DNA of 50,847 nucleotides from Brevundimonas sp. UBA5936. GTDB lineage: Bacteria > Pseudomonadota > Alphaproteobacteria > Caulobacterales > Caulobacteraceae. This document shows positions 23,821-32,089 of this stretch, in pieces. The stretch covers positions 1 through 50,847 of the forward strand of contig DJDA01000046.1 in NCBI GenBank assembly GCA_002430835.1, given 5' to 3'. The stretch's first letter is position 1; every line of letters starts with the position of its first letter. A program made the position numbers and the translations under genes. The notes under the pieces are model-generated. The model was not told where the DNA came from, searched no databases, and saw only the letters and a program-made list of their open reading frames with translations.

Positions 23821-25413
23821 TCAGGCGACGTCTCGTGCTCGCGTAGAGGCGGCGCTCGCCGGTTCAAGCGCGGTGTTCATGGCCAGGCGCAGGCGTTCCG
23901 GCTTGATGGGTTTCTCCACCACGGCGGCCATGCCTGCGGCCAGATAGGCCTTGGCGTCGTCCGGATCCGCGTTGGCGGTCAGGGCGATGATCGGAATGTC
24001 ACGCTGAGGACCATCGAGGGCGCGAATGGCGCGTGTCGCGCCGACGCCGTCGAGGCGCGGCATCTTGATGTCCATCAGGATCAGGTCGAAGGGCCGCGAC
24101 TGGACGGCTTCGACCGCTTCCTGGCCATCCTCGACGGTTTCGGAGGTGCAGCCGAACATCTCGCACAGGGCCTGCGCCACGACGCGGTTGGTGGCGTTGT
24201 CGTCAGCGATCAGCACATGCGGCCGCGCCTGAAGATGAAGGCTGTCCAGATCGGCGACATTGGTCGGTTCGTCGCGCTCGATGAAGGCGATCGGCGCCGA
24301 CAGGTCGAAGGCGAAGGTGGCGCCGCGCCCTGTGTTGTTTTCGGCCCAGATGCGGCCGTCCATGCATTCGATCAGACGTCGGCTGATCGCCAGACTCAGC
24401 CCGGCGTCAGGCGCCGAAGCGTCAAGCAGGCCGCTGGTGCGGCTTTCATCGGCGGGGCCGTCATCGCGGATGCGGGCCTCGATCTGGACGCGGTCGCCAT
24501 GGGCGTGCGCCTTGAGGCTGGCTTCGACCATGCCATGACGGGCAAAGCTCAGGGCGTTGCCGATCAGGTTGTTGAACACCTGACGCAGGCGGTCTGCATC
24601 GACCATGGCCGCCAGTTCCGTGTCGCCTTCATAGCCGACCATCAGGGTGACGCCGTCCTGGGCCGCGCGCGGCGACCAATGGCTCTGCAACTCGTCCATC
24701 AGGGTGCGCAAGGGGGTGGCGGTCGCCGTGATCTGCAGTTCGCCCGCCTCGGCGCGCGCCAGGTCGAGGGCGTCGCGCAGGCTGTCCAGCATGTCCTCGG
24801 CCGAGTCCATGATGGTCCGGGCATGGGCCTTTGCGGCTTCGTTCAGCGGCTGGCGGTGCAGCAGCTCGGCCACGGCCAGTACCCCGTTCATGGAGGTGCT
24901 GAGTTCGCGGTTCAGCAGGCCCATGAAGCGGCTTTTGTCCCGCGCTGCGGTCTGGAGCGCGCGCTCGGCCGCATCGGATGAGCGGAGTTGCTCGCCCAGA
25001 CGCTGGTTCTCGTGACGCTGGTCTTCATTGATGGCGCGAAGCAGGGCCACAGCCGTGCCGACGCCGCGATAGGCTCCGCCGCGCGTGACGATGAAGCCGC
25101 GCATCAAGGCGCCGGGGCCGCTCTTCAGGATGATGGAGGAGAAGGCGTCCACACGAACGCCGGATTCGATCACGGCCGGCTCCGGGTCCATCACGTGGAT
25201 GACTTCGCGCGCGCCATACAGGCTCTGGCCCAGCGGCCCGGCCAGCTTCAGCAGGAAGTCTCCACGCTCGATCAGGCCGACAGGTCGATCGCCATCGACG
25301 ACCGGTATCACCATGGTGTCCGGCTCGCGCTGGAACCGCGCGAGAATGTCGCCGGTCATGGCGGTTTTCGCCACCGGCTCCACGCGGTCGGTCAGCACTT
25401 CAATCGTCGGCAT
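23821..25413 (-). CDS. Hybrid histidine-kinase-like protein without phospho-accepting histidine
   Basis: A 530-residue cytoplasmic protein. Residues 1-125 resemble a pair of CBS domains (inference), followed by a coiled coil (128-158). A HisKA-like helix pair (159-225) has the H-box read as FMGLLNRELSTSMNG: the position of the histidine is Arg169. The ATPase domain keeps the N-box Asn286 (NNLIGNALSFA) and the G2-like GLSLAIS (338-344), but the G1 box is degraded (DDGPADES, 317-324). The receiver domain (399-515) is canonical: Asp404/Asp405, phospho-acceptor Asp448 in LMDIKMP, Thr479, Lys501. It may be a pseudokinase, phosphatase or receiver carrier. The start has a good AGGAG site. Confidence 0.85.
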   Translation of the reverse strand: MPTIEVLTDRVEPVAKTAMTGDILARFQREPDTMVIPVVDGDRPVGLIERGDFLLKLAGPLGQSLYGAREVIHVMDPEPAVIESGVRVDAFSSIILKSGPGALMRGFIVTRGGAYRGVGTAVALLRAINEDQRHENQRLGEQLRSSDAAERALQTAARDKSRFMGLLNRELSTSMNGVLAVAELLHRQPLNEAAKAHARTIMDSAEDMLDSLRDALDLARAEAGELQITATATPLRTLMDELQSHWSPRAAQDGVTLMVGYEGDTELAAMVDADRLRQVFNNLIGNALSFARHGMVEASLKAHAHGDRVQIEARIRDDGPADESRTSGLLDASAPDAGLSLAISRRLIECMDGRIWAENNTGRGATFAFDLSAPIAFIERDEPTNVADLDSLHLQARPHVLIADDNATNRVVAQALCEMFGCTSETVEDGQEAVEAVQSRPFDLILMDIKMPRLDGVGATRAIRALDGPQRDIPIIALTANADPDDAKAYLAAGMAAVVEKPIKPERLRLAMNTALEPASAASTRARDVA

Positions 25414-25584
25414 TCGGCCGGCTCCTACTGAGGTTCTTTTACAATCTCAGAGAATCTTTTGCGGAAGGGTTAAGCCGCCTCGTTTATTCTTCAGTCTCGC
25501 GTCCTTTGCCGAGCCCGTCGCTCTGGCGTATAGGAGGCGACGTCCCATCTATCCGACCCTGGTTCCTTTTTTCGAATGCGCGCG

Positions 25585-25605
25585 GCCTGCGGGCCGACCG
25601 CAGGC
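25585..25605 (+). promoter_or_regulatory. Perfect 8-bp hairpin in the queC leader
   Basis: GCCTGCGG-GCCGA-CCGCAGGC forms an 8-bp perfect stem whose 3' arm ends 5 nt before the queC ATG at 25611 and covers the weak purine-rich site (GCAGGC). It could control translation of queC. It does not resemble a known preQ1 riboswitch by eye. Confidence 0.5.
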
Positions 25606-25610
25606 TTGTC

Positions 25611-26327
25611 ATGAGCGCAATCGTGCAACACTCTGAAAAAACAGCTCTTGTTCTCTTTTCTGGCGGGCAGGACAGCGCCACCTGCCTGGCCTGGGCGCTG
25701 GAGCGTTTTGATCGGGTGGAGACCGTCGGTTTCGATTACGGCCAGCGTCATGCGGTCGAGATGCAGGCGCGCCAGTCCGTGCGCGAGGAACTGGTTAAGG
25801 CCTTGCCGCAGTGGGCCGAGCGTCTGGGGGACGATCATGTGGTCGATCTGACGGGCTTCGGCGCCATCGGCGAGACGGCGATGACGACCGAACGCGCCAT
25901 CGAGGCGGACGCGCGCGGCCTGCCGAACACCTTCGTCCCGGGGCGCAATCTGATCTTTCTGGTCGCGGCGGCGGCCTTGGCCGATCGCAGGGGGCTGGAT
26001 GTCCTGATCGGCGGCATGTGCGAGACCGACTACTCCGGCTATCCCGACTGCCGCAACGACACGATCCAGGCGACGGCTCGCGCCCTGTCGCTGGGTCTGG
26101 ACAAATCCGTGCCGGTCGAGACGCCGCTGATGTTCCTGACCAAGGCTCAGACCTGGGAACTGGCGGATCAGATCGGCGGACGCGGCCTGGTCGAGGCCAT
26201 CATCGAGTTTAGCCACACCTGCTATCTGGGCGACCGGACGCATCGCCATGTCTGGGGTTATGGCTGCGGCGCCTGCCCAGCCTGCGAACTGCGCGCGGCG
26301 GGCTATGCACAATGGGCGGCCGCATGA
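25611..26327 (+). CDS. queC: 7-cyano-7-deazaguanine synthase
   Basis: QueC converts 7-carboxy-7-deazaguanine to preQ0 using ATP and ammonia. The 238-residue protein has the PP-loop SGGQDSATC (17-25), GRNLIFL, CETDYSGYPDCR, and the C-terminal zinc cysteines C204, C219, C222 and C225 (HTCYLG, GYGCGACPAC). The ATG at 25611 gives the normal family length; the frame can be read 35 codons further up, but that stretch is not homologous. Its stop overlaps the queE start (ATGA), so the two are coupled. A hairpin lies directly upstream of the start. Confidence 0.95.
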   Translation: MSAIVQHSEKTALVLFSGGQDSATCLAWALERFDRVETVGFDYGQRHAVEMQARQSVREELVKALPQWAERLGDDHVVDLTGFGAIGETAMTTERAIEADARGLPNTFVPGRNLIFLVAAAALADRRGLDVLIGGMCETDYSGYPDCRNDTIQATARALSLGLDKSVPVETPLMFLTKAQTWELADQIGGRGLVEAIIEFSHTCYLGDRTHRHVWGYGCGACPACELRAAGYAQWAAA

Positions 26328-26959
26328 CCTATTCGGCCAAGGAAGTCTTCCTGACGGTGCAGGGCGAGGGCGGACAGGCGGGGCGCCCCGCGGTCTTCCT
26401 GCGCTTTGCCGGATGCAATCTGTGGAGCGGGCTGGAGCGGGACCGTGCAACGGCGATCTGCACCTTCTGCGACACCGATTTCGTCGGGGTGAACGGCGAC
26501 GGCGGCGGCAAGTTCAAGACCGCCGACCTGATGGCCGACCACGTCGCGGGGATGTGGCGCGGCCGCGAAGGCGATCCGAAACTGGTGGTCTGCACGGGTG
26601 GCGAGCCGCTGATGCAACTGGATGCGCCGCTGATCGACGCCTTGCATGCGCGCGGATTCGAGATCGCTATCGAATCCAACGGCACCCTGACGGCGCCGGA
26701 CGGCATCGACTGGATCTGCATCAGCCCCAAGGCCGACGCCCCCGTGGTTCAGACCTCAGGACAGGAGCTGAAGCTGGTCTTTCCTCAGCCGCTGGCCATG
26801 CCCGACCGCTTCGAACATCTCGATTTCGAGCGTTTCTGGCTTCAGCCGATGGATGGCCCTGATCAGGTCGCCAACACCGCCGCCGCCATCGAATACTGCC
26901 TGACCCACCCGCAATGGCGGCTTAGCGTTCAGACGCACAAATACATCGGGGTGCGCTAG
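26324..26959 (+). CDS. queE: 7-carboxy-7-deazaguanine synthase
   Basis: This 211-residue radical SAM enzyme makes 7-carboxy-7-deazaguanine in the queuosine pathway. The cluster cysteines are C31, C46 and C49 (FAGCNLWSG ... ICTFCDTDF), with the extended loop found in many alphaproteobacterial QueE. TGGEPLMQLD is the family's SAM-binding GGEP motif. The ATG at 26324 (MTYSAKEVFLTVQGEG) is chosen over one four codons earlier because it overlaps the queC stop as ATGA. It is convergent with a lipoprotein gene 3 bp away. Confidence 0.94.
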   Translation: MTYSAKEVFLTVQGEGGQAGRPAVFLRFAGCNLWSGLERDRATAICTFCDTDFVGVNGDGGGKFKTADLMADHVAGMWRGREGDPKLVVCTGGEPLMQLDAPLIDALHARGFEIAIESNGTLTAPDGIDWICISPKADAPVVQTSGQELKLVFPQPLAMPDRFEHLDFERFWLQPMDGPDQVANTAAAIEYCLTHPQWRLSVQTHKYIGVR

Positions 26960-26962
26960 GGA

Positions 26963-27226
26963 TCAGCAGGTTTTGCCCTGACGCTGCCTCTCTTCGCAGC
27001 GGCGTTGTTCGCGTTCGTATTCGCGCTGCTCGCGCTCGCGCTTGGCCTTGGTTTCCTCGTCCGAGGTGGTGACGGCGTCGAAGCCCGCGCCGACGGCGGC
27101 GCCCGTCACCTTGGCTGCGCCGCCGACCACAGCGGCTCCGGCGCCGACGACGGCGCCCGCGACGCAGCCCTGAAGCATCAGGACGGCGGACAGGCAGAGG
27201 GCGAGGGCGGTGAGGCGCTGGATCAT
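26963..27226 (-). CDS. Small lipoprotein with Gly/Ala zipper and charged tail
   Basis: An 87-residue product starting at the ATG at 27226 (MIQRLTALALCLSAVLMLQGC). The lipobox is LQGC (Cys21). A Gly/Ala-Val zipper (VAGAVVGAGAAVVGGAAKVTGAAVGAGF) follows, then an acidic DEE and a long Arg/Glu helix (KREREQREYEREQRRCEERQRQ) with two more cysteines. It matches the style of NF038104-like lipoproteins of alphaproteobacteria (inference). Start codons 14 residues further upstream are possible but lack a signal context. It probably sits in the outer membrane; function unknown. Confidence 0.75.
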   Translation of the reverse strand: MIQRLTALALCLSAVLMLQGCVAGAVVGAGAAVVGGAAKVTGAAVGAGFDAVTTSDEETKAKREREQREYEREQRRCEERQRQGKTC

Positions 27227-27266
27227 GACGGCAGTCTGCCGCGCCGCCTGCCTTCTGTCAGCGCGC

Positions 27267-27299
27267 AAAAGAAAGGGGACGCTCTTTCAAGCGCCCCCT
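27267..27299 (-). terminator. Rho-independent terminator of the pirin gene
   Basis: On the minus strand a 10-bp stem with one G-U pair (AGGGGGCGCT / AGCGTCCCCT, loop TGAAAG) is followed by TTCTTTT, 24 bp after the pirin stop at 27323. Confidence 0.8.
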
Positions 27300-27322
27300 G
27301 TGATCTTTCGATCAGCGTAGTC

Positions 27323-28018
27323 TTACAGGCTGTCGACCATGACCAGTTCTGCGTCTTCGGCGGCCGTGATGGTGATGGTCAGCTCGTCGATGATGCCGGC
27401 GCCGTCGCGGGCGTTCAGCGTGGTTCCGTTGACGTCCACTCGGCCCACGGCGGGCACCAGATAGGCGCGACGCCCGGCGGCCAGGTCATAGGTCAGGCTC
27501 TCGCCCGCCTTCAGAGTCGCGGCCAGGATCTTGGCGTCGGCGTTGATCGACAGGGCCTCGTCCGCCGGATCGCCCGAGGCGACGACGGTGAAGCGGCCCG
27601 AGCGGTCGTTCTTGGGGAACTCGCGCTGGCCCCAGGACGGCTGGGCGCCCGGCTTGTCCGTTTCGATCCAGATCTGGAACAGGGTGGTCGTCTCATCCTC
27701 GAGGTTGAACTCGGAGTGACGCACGCCGGTCCCTGCGCTCATCACCTGAACGTCGCCCGCGCCCGTACGGCCCTTGTTGCCCATCGAGTCCTCGTGGGTG
27801 ATGGCGCCCGTGCGGACATAGGTGATGATCTCCATGTCGGCGTGGGGGTGGGGCGGGAAGCCCGACCGGGCGCCGATCTCGTCGTCGTTCCAGACGCGCA
27901 GACGGCCCCAGCCCATGCGCTTGGGATCATAGTAGTTGGCGAACGAGAAGTGGTGCTTGGCGTTCAGCCAGCCGTGGTTGGCGCCGCCGAGGGTGTTGAA
28001 AGGTCTGACGTCGATCAT
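27323..28018 (-). CDS. Pirin-family bicupin protein
   Basis: A 231-residue double-cupin protein. The N-terminal cupin has metal ligands His57, His59, His101 and Glu103 (PPHPHADMEI ... RHSEF), the standard pirin iron site. The second cupin is the degenerate C-terminal pirin domain. Several bacterial pirins are quercetin 2,3-dioxygenases or redox sensors; the role here is unknown. I use the ATG at 28018 (MIDVRPFNTLGG), which has GGGAGA at ideal spacing, rather than the one five codons upstream. Confidence 0.9.
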   Translation of the reverse strand: MIDVRPFNTLGGANHGWLNAKHHFSFANYYDPKRMGWGRLRVWNDDEIGARSGFPPHPHADMEIITYVRTGAITHEDSMGNKGRTGAGDVQVMSAGTGVRHSEFNLEDETTTLFQIWIETDKPGAQPSWGQREFPKNDRSGRFTVVASGDPADEALSINADAKILAATLKAGESLTYDLAAGRRAYLVPAVGRVDVNGTTLNARDGAGIIDELTITITAAEDAELVMVDSL

Positions 28019-28104
28019 GGTTCGGTCTCCCATCCGAGGAATGCTTGAGACCTAGATAGGATCGCCAAATCTTATTTGCAACTGTGTTTGTTTCTTATTA
28101 GGCG

Positions 28105-29190
28105 TCAGCCCATCTGCGCCCGGTGCCGCAGCTTGGCGTCGGCCAGGACGATGGCGGCCATGGCTTCGACGACCGGCACGCCGCGAAGGGCGACGCAGGG
28201 GTCGTGGCGGCCCTTAGTGCGCAGATCGACTTCGGCGCCGTCGCGGTTGATGGTCTGGCGCAGGGTCAGGATGGACGACGTTGGCTTGAACGCCACCCGC
28301 GCCGTCAGCGGCTGGCCGGTGGAGATGCCGCCCAGGACGCCCCCCGCCTTGTTCGACAGGAAGACAGGCTGGCCGTCGTCGCCCAGGCGCATCTCGTCGG
28401 CGTTTTCCTCGCCCGACAGTTCAGCGGCGCCGAAGCCCGCGCCGATCTCGACGCCCTTGACGGCGTTGATGGACATCAGGCCCGCCGCCAGCTCGGCGTC
28501 CAGCTTGGCGTAAAGGGGCGCGCCCCAACCGGCGGGGACGCCCGTGACTTCGAGGGCCACGACGGCGCCGATGGAGGAGCCGGCCTTGCGCACGCCGTCC
28601 AGATAGGCCTCCCAGGCGGGAACTACGTCGGCCGAGGCAGCGAACAGGGCGTTGTCATAGACGGCGTCGAAATCGATCGCTTCGTGGGCGATGCGGTGCG
28701 GGCCCAGCTGGACCACGCCGGCGCGGATGCGGATGCTGTCGCCGAGAACTTTGCGCGCCACGGCGCCCGCCGCGACGCGGCTGGCCGTTTCGCGGGCCGA
28801 GGAGCGGCCGCCGCCGCGATGATCGCGGACGCCGTATTTGGCCTGATAGGCGAAATCGGCGTGGCCAGGGCGGAAGGCGCGGGCGATCTCGCCGTAATCC
28901 TTGGAACGCTGATCGGTGTTCTCGATCATCAGACTGATCGGGGCGCCGGTCGTGACGGGGCCGTTTCCGTCGTCAAAGACGCCGGACAGGATGCGGACCT
29001 GATCCGCCTCCTGTCGCTGGGTGACGAAGCGGCTGCCGCCGGGTTTCCTCAGATCCAGCCAGGGCTGGATGTCGGCTTCGGTCAGCGGGATCAGCGGGGG
29101 GCAGCCGTCGACGACGCAGCCGATGGCCGGGCCGTGGCTTTCGCCCCAGGTGGTGATGCGGAACAGGTGGCCGAAGGTGTTGTGCGACAT
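28105..29190 (-). CDS. aroC: Chorismate synthase
   Basis: AroC makes chorismate from EPSP, the last common step of aromatic amino acid synthesis, using reduced FMN. The 361-residue protein starts MSHNTFGHLFRITTWGESHGPAIG and contains RPGHADFAYQAKYGVRDHRGGGRSSARET and NKAGGVLGGISTG, all family signatures. A continuation of the frame to 29688 is antisense/out-of-frame sequence over the J-like gene and is not part of the protein. The gene lies 11 bp downstream of the J-domain-like gene and may be translated from the same mRNA. Confidence 0.95.
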   Translation of the reverse strand: MSHNTFGHLFRITTWGESHGPAIGCVVDGCPPLIPLTEADIQPWLDLRKPGGSRFVTQRQEADQVRILSGVFDDGNGPVTTGAPISLMIENTDQRSKDYGEIARAFRPGHADFAYQAKYGVRDHRGGGRSSARETASRVAAGAVARKVLGDSIRIRAGVVQLGPHRIAHEAIDFDAVYDNALFAASADVVPAWEAYLDGVRKAGSSIGAVVALEVTGVPAGWGAPLYAKLDAELAAGLMSINAVKGVEIGAGFGAAELSGEENADEMRLGDDGQPVFLSNKAGGVLGGISTGQPLTARVAFKPTSSILTLRQTINRDGAEVDLRTKGRHDPCVALRGVPVVEAMAAIVLADAKLRHRAQMG

Positions 29191-29201
29191 GATGGCGAGG
29201 C

Positions 29202-29963
29202 TTAAGCCGCCATCCGCTCCGGCGTCCAGACCCGAGTGAAGCGAAGCAGCATGTCTTCCGCCGCCGAGGGCAGGTCGTCGGACGGCGTCAGCTTGACGAA
29301 CAGGTCGCCGGCGGCGCGTTTGCCTCGCGCGGGCAGGCCCAGGCCCGGAAGGCGCAGTCGCACCGGCTCTACCATGTCCGGCACCAGCCAGGCGGCCTGC
29401 GACCCGGCATGGGTGTCGATCTCGATTCGCCCGCCGTCGCGCATCAGGCGCGGAGGGATGGCCCAATCCATGAAGAGATCGGCTCCCAGCACTGACAAGC
29501 CGTCGGCTGGACGGATCAGCACGCGCAACAGGGTAGGGCAGCCTTTCAGACGAACGCGGTCGGCGGTGCGCACGCCTGGGGGAACGTGAACCAGCAGGTT
29601 CCGGCCCCAGGCCTGGACGATCACGCTGCCTCCAGTGAGCGCCTGCATTGGCGTCAGCACAATCAGCGGCGGCGGAACGGCTGTCCAAGAAGCGGCCTGG
29701 GCGCGCCGCGTGTTTTGAGGTTCAGTCGTCTTGCGCGGTGCGGGCAGGGCGCGTGTCTCGCTCTGCAACAGACGATAGGCGGCGATGACACGCCGAAATC
29801 GCTCGGCGTCGCCGCCAGGCTGATCCGGGCGAGAGGCCTTGATGGCGATGCGGAAGGCGGCGGCCAGCGCCTGTGGTCCTGCGGGGCCGTTCAGGCCGAG
29901 CAGGCGCCGAGCGTCCATGAAGGAGAGGCTGTCCGCGCGCATGGCGGCCACTGTGCGGGCCAC
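29202..29963 (-). CDS. J-domain-like protein with RPD instead of HPD
   Basis: A 253-residue protein. Residues 10-68 have the J-domain layout ending ERFRRVIAAYRLLQ, but the essential HPD loop reads SRPDQPGG (Arg45-Pro46-Asp47), so it should not stimulate DnaK in the normal way. A short linker precedes a C-terminal region like the DnaJ/CbpA substrate-binding domain (LTPMQALTGGSVIV ... VHVPPGVRTADRVRLKG); the zinc finger is absent. The first in-frame start is GTG at 29963; ATG at codon 8 (29942) is an alternative. It is divergent from pdxH and upstream of aroC on the same strand. Confidence 0.75.
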   Translation of the reverse strand: MARTVAAMRADSLSFMDARRLLGLNGPAGPQALAAAFRIAIKASRPDQPGGDAERFRRVIAAYRLLQSETRALPAPRKTTEPQNTRRAQAASWTAVPPPLIVLTPMQALTGGSVIVQAWGRNLLVHVPPGVRTADRVRLKGCPTLLRVLIRPADGLSVLGADLFMDWAIPPRLMRDGGRIEIDTHAGSQAAWLVPDMVEPVRLRLPGLGLPARGKRAAGDLFVKLTPSDDLPSAAEDMLLRFTRVWTPERMAA

Positions 29964-30057
29964 ATGGTCAAGACAGGGTTAACCTTGTTTGCAAAGCTGA
30001 CGCAGGATTGAACGAAGGCCGTGTGACGAGAACCGCAAGCGGGACTATAGGTCCGAC

Positions 30058-30726
30058 ATGACCCAGTCTGTGATCCCGCCCAGCCCGTCTCGCGAAGACT
30101 ACGCCGCCCAGCTTGAGGCGAATGCGGACGAGACCATTTTCGAACGGAACGAGCCCATCGCCCTGTTCGTGGAGTGGCTGGAGGCTGCGCGAGCGTCTGA
30201 GCCGAATGATCCGAACGCCATGGCTCTCGCCACGGTTGACGCCGACGGTCATCCCGATGTGCGAATGGTGCTGCTGAAGGATGTCGATGCGCGGGGATTC
30301 ACCTTCTTCTCCAATCAGGAAAGCGCCAAGGGAGAGCAGTTGTGGGCCAACCCCAGCGCCGCCCTGCTGTTCCACTGGAAGAGCCTGCGCCGCCAGGTGC
30401 GGGTTCGCGGCCCGGTCGAGCCGGTCAGCTTGGCGGAGGCTGACGCCTATTTCGCCAGCCGGGCGCGCGAAAGCCGCATTGGCGCCTGGGTGTCGGACCA
30501 GTCGCGCCCTCTGACGGATCGGGCGACGCTGGAAACGCGGGTGGCGGACCAGACTGTACGCTTTGATGGTCAGGAGGTGCCTCGACCGGATAGCTGGACC
30601 GGCTGGCGGGTCAAGCCCGTGCAAATCGAGTTCTGGCGCGATCGTCCTTTCCGCCTGCACGACCGCTTGCGCTTTGATCGAGCAGTGGAAGATCAGTCGT
30701 GGAGCCGCGGCCGTCTGTGGCCCTAG
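30058..30726 (+). CDS. pdxH: Pyridoxamine 5'-phosphate oxidase
   Basis: PdxH oxidises pyridoxamine or pyridoxine phosphate to pyridoxal phosphate with FMN. The 222-residue protein has the FMN-binding region VRMVLLKDVD, RRQVRVRGPVE and RIGAWVSDQSR, and the C-terminal WTGWRVKPVQIEFW ... RLHDRLRF ... RLWP signature. Its promoter shares a 94-bp gap with the J-domain-like gene, which contains a TTAACC half-site near 29980. It is convergent with the TetR gene, 16 bp from its stop. Confidence 0.95.
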   Translation: MTQSVIPPSPSREDYAAQLEANADETIFERNEPIALFVEWLEAARASEPNDPNAMALATVDADGHPDVRMVLLKDVDARGFTFFSNQESAKGEQLWANPSAALLFHWKSLRRQVRVRGPVEPVSLAEADAYFASRARESRIGAWVSDQSRPLTDRATLETRVADQTVRFDGQEVPRPDSWTGWRVKPVQIEFWRDRPFRLHDRLRFDRAVEDQSWSRGRLWP

Positions 30727-30742
30727 GCGCTTTTGAAGCCGT

Positions 30743-31357
30743 TTAGGCGGCGTAGCGGGCCAGGAAGGTCTCTACTGCATCTTCGGCGATGGCGGCGGGG
30801 GGGCGAGCAGGCAGAACCTGATCTCCGGTCACTGTAGGCACGAAGAACAGGGGGTGCTCCACCATGCCCATCAACTGGCTGGCGGCCCAGGACGGCTTGT
30901 TGAGCTTCAACTCGCCTTTGGCTGCCATTTCACCCAGAGCCGAGACCAAAACCGTGCCGAAGTCCTGCTTGGCCTGTTCGTAGAAGGCCGTCGCCAAACT
31001 TTCGAAACGACGGCGTTCCGTCATCACCAGACGAAAGATGGCTCTGACGAAAGGGTCGCTGATGAACTCGGCATAGGCGGTCAGGAAGCTGTTCAGGCGG
31101 GGGCGCGCTGGGCCGTTGCAGCCTTTCACCTTGGCCATCCGCTCGGCGAAATCGGCGGAAGCCTCGTCGATCACGGCGGCGAACAGCGCCGCCTTGTTTT
31201 CGAACATGGCGTAGAGAGTGGCTGTCGACACGCCAGCCTCCCTGGCTATGGGCTCCATCTTGGTGCCGGCATAGCCTTCCTCGACGAAATGCAGCCGGGC
31301 CTGGCGCACCAGGGCGTCACGTCGGGGGTCTTCGAGAACATGGACCGAGACGGTCAT
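30743..31357 (-). CDS. TetR/AcrR-family transcriptional regulator
   Basis: A 204-residue repressor-type protein with an N-terminal HTH (about 36-63, PIAREAGVSTATLYAMFENKAALFAAVI) and an all-helical ligand-binding domain (about 85-195). The ligand is unknown. Its ATG at 31357 is directly adjacent to a perfect 11-bp inverted repeat at 31359-31388, most likely its operator, so autorepression is expected. No obvious efflux or catabolic gene lies beside it; pdxH converges from the other side and the uridine-kinase-like gene lies upstream in the same direction. Confidence 0.9.
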   Translation of the reverse strand: MTVSVHVLEDPRRDALVRQARLHFVEEGYAGTKMEPIAREAGVSTATLYAMFENKAALFAAVIDEASADFAERMAKVKGCNGPARPRLNSFLTAYAEFISDPFVRAIFRLVMTERRRFESLATAFYEQAKQDFGTVLVSALGEMAAKGELKLNKPSWAASQLMGMVEHPLFFVPTVTGDQVLPARPPAAIAEDAVETFLARYAA

Positions 31358-31358
31358 C

Positions 31359-31388
31359 GGATTGTCACCAATCGTTAGGTGACAATCC
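31359..31388. promoter_or_regulatory. Perfect inverted repeat, likely TetR operator
   Basis: GGATTGTCACC, 8 bp (AATCGTTA), GGTGACAATCC: an 11-bp perfect dyad starting 2 bp upstream of the TetR-family ATG. Location and symmetry are typical of an autoregulatory TetR operator. I found no second copy nearby by eye. Confidence 0.8.
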
Positions 31389-31444
31389 TGCCTTTAATTT
31401 GCCACGATTGCAATGATCTCGGTTAACAAGCTGAGCGAAAGACG

Positions 31445-32089
31445 TTAGCTCAGCCAAGGTTCAAGCAGAGGGTGAGCCAGCACGGGCGCGGCCAGACGCA
31501 CGACGGCTTGGGGGTCTTCCAGGCGCACGGCCGCAGTGGCGTCCGCGACGATGAAATCGGCATGAACCCGCGATGGTTCCGTCAGGCGTTCGTGACCGGG
31601 GCGGACGGTGGCGAGGTACTGATGGATGACCGATTCCGCCGTGCGTCCACGCTCCGTCTGGTCGCGCAGAAGGCGGCGGATAAAGCGGATATCCGCCGGA
31701 GTGTCGACGAAAACCCGAATGTCGAACAGGGCCGTCAGGGCGGGCGTGCAGAGCAGGTGCGTGCCTTCCACGACGACGACCTGGGCGGCGGGCACAGGCT
31801 CGCCGCCGGGCTCGCGCCCGTGATGAATGAAGGAATAGAGCGGGGCGGTCACGCTGCGTCCGGCCTTGAGATCGCTCAGGTCTGAAATCAGCAGATCGTG
31901 ATCGCGAGCGGCGACATCGTCGAAGTCATGCGTCGCCGCATCGAAGCCGGGCACGGACGCCGCATCCAGATAGTAAGAATCTTCGCGCAACAGGGTGGCG
32001 ACGCCCTCTGGAAGCGAGGAAATCAGGGCCTCGGCCAGGGTGCTCTTCCCAGAGCCCGAGCCGCCGGTGATGGCGATCAGTATGGTCAT
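31445..32089 (-). CDS. Uridine-kinase-family P-loop kinase
   Basis: A 214-residue P-loop kinase with Walker A GGSGSGKST (9-17), REDSYYLD, and DFDDVAARDHDLL, the usual nucleoside substrate region of uridine kinase/PRK-like enzymes. The lid has RFIRRLLRDQTERGRTAESVI with the conserved arginines. It should phosphorylate uridine/cytidine or a similar nucleoside. I use the ATG at 32089 (MTILIAITGGSGSG); an upstream GTG at 32104 would add five residues (MNEPP). Substrate specificity within the family cannot be told from this sequence alone. Confidence 0.85.
   Translation of the reverse strand: MTILIAITGGSGSGKSTLAEALISSLPEGVATLLREDSYYLDAASVPGFDAATHDFDDVAARDHDLLISDLSDLKAGRSVTAPLYSFIHHGREPGGEPVPAAQVVVVEGTHLLCTPALTALFDIRVFVDTPADIRFIRRLLRDQTERGRTAESVIHQYLATVRPGHERLTEPSRVHADFIVADATAAVRLEDPQAVVRLAAPVLAHPLLEPWLS

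Noticed and set aside
25414..25610. preQ1 riboswitch upstream of queC
   Set aside because: Looked for and not seen: no preQ1-type pseudoknot pattern, only the simple hairpin next to the start.
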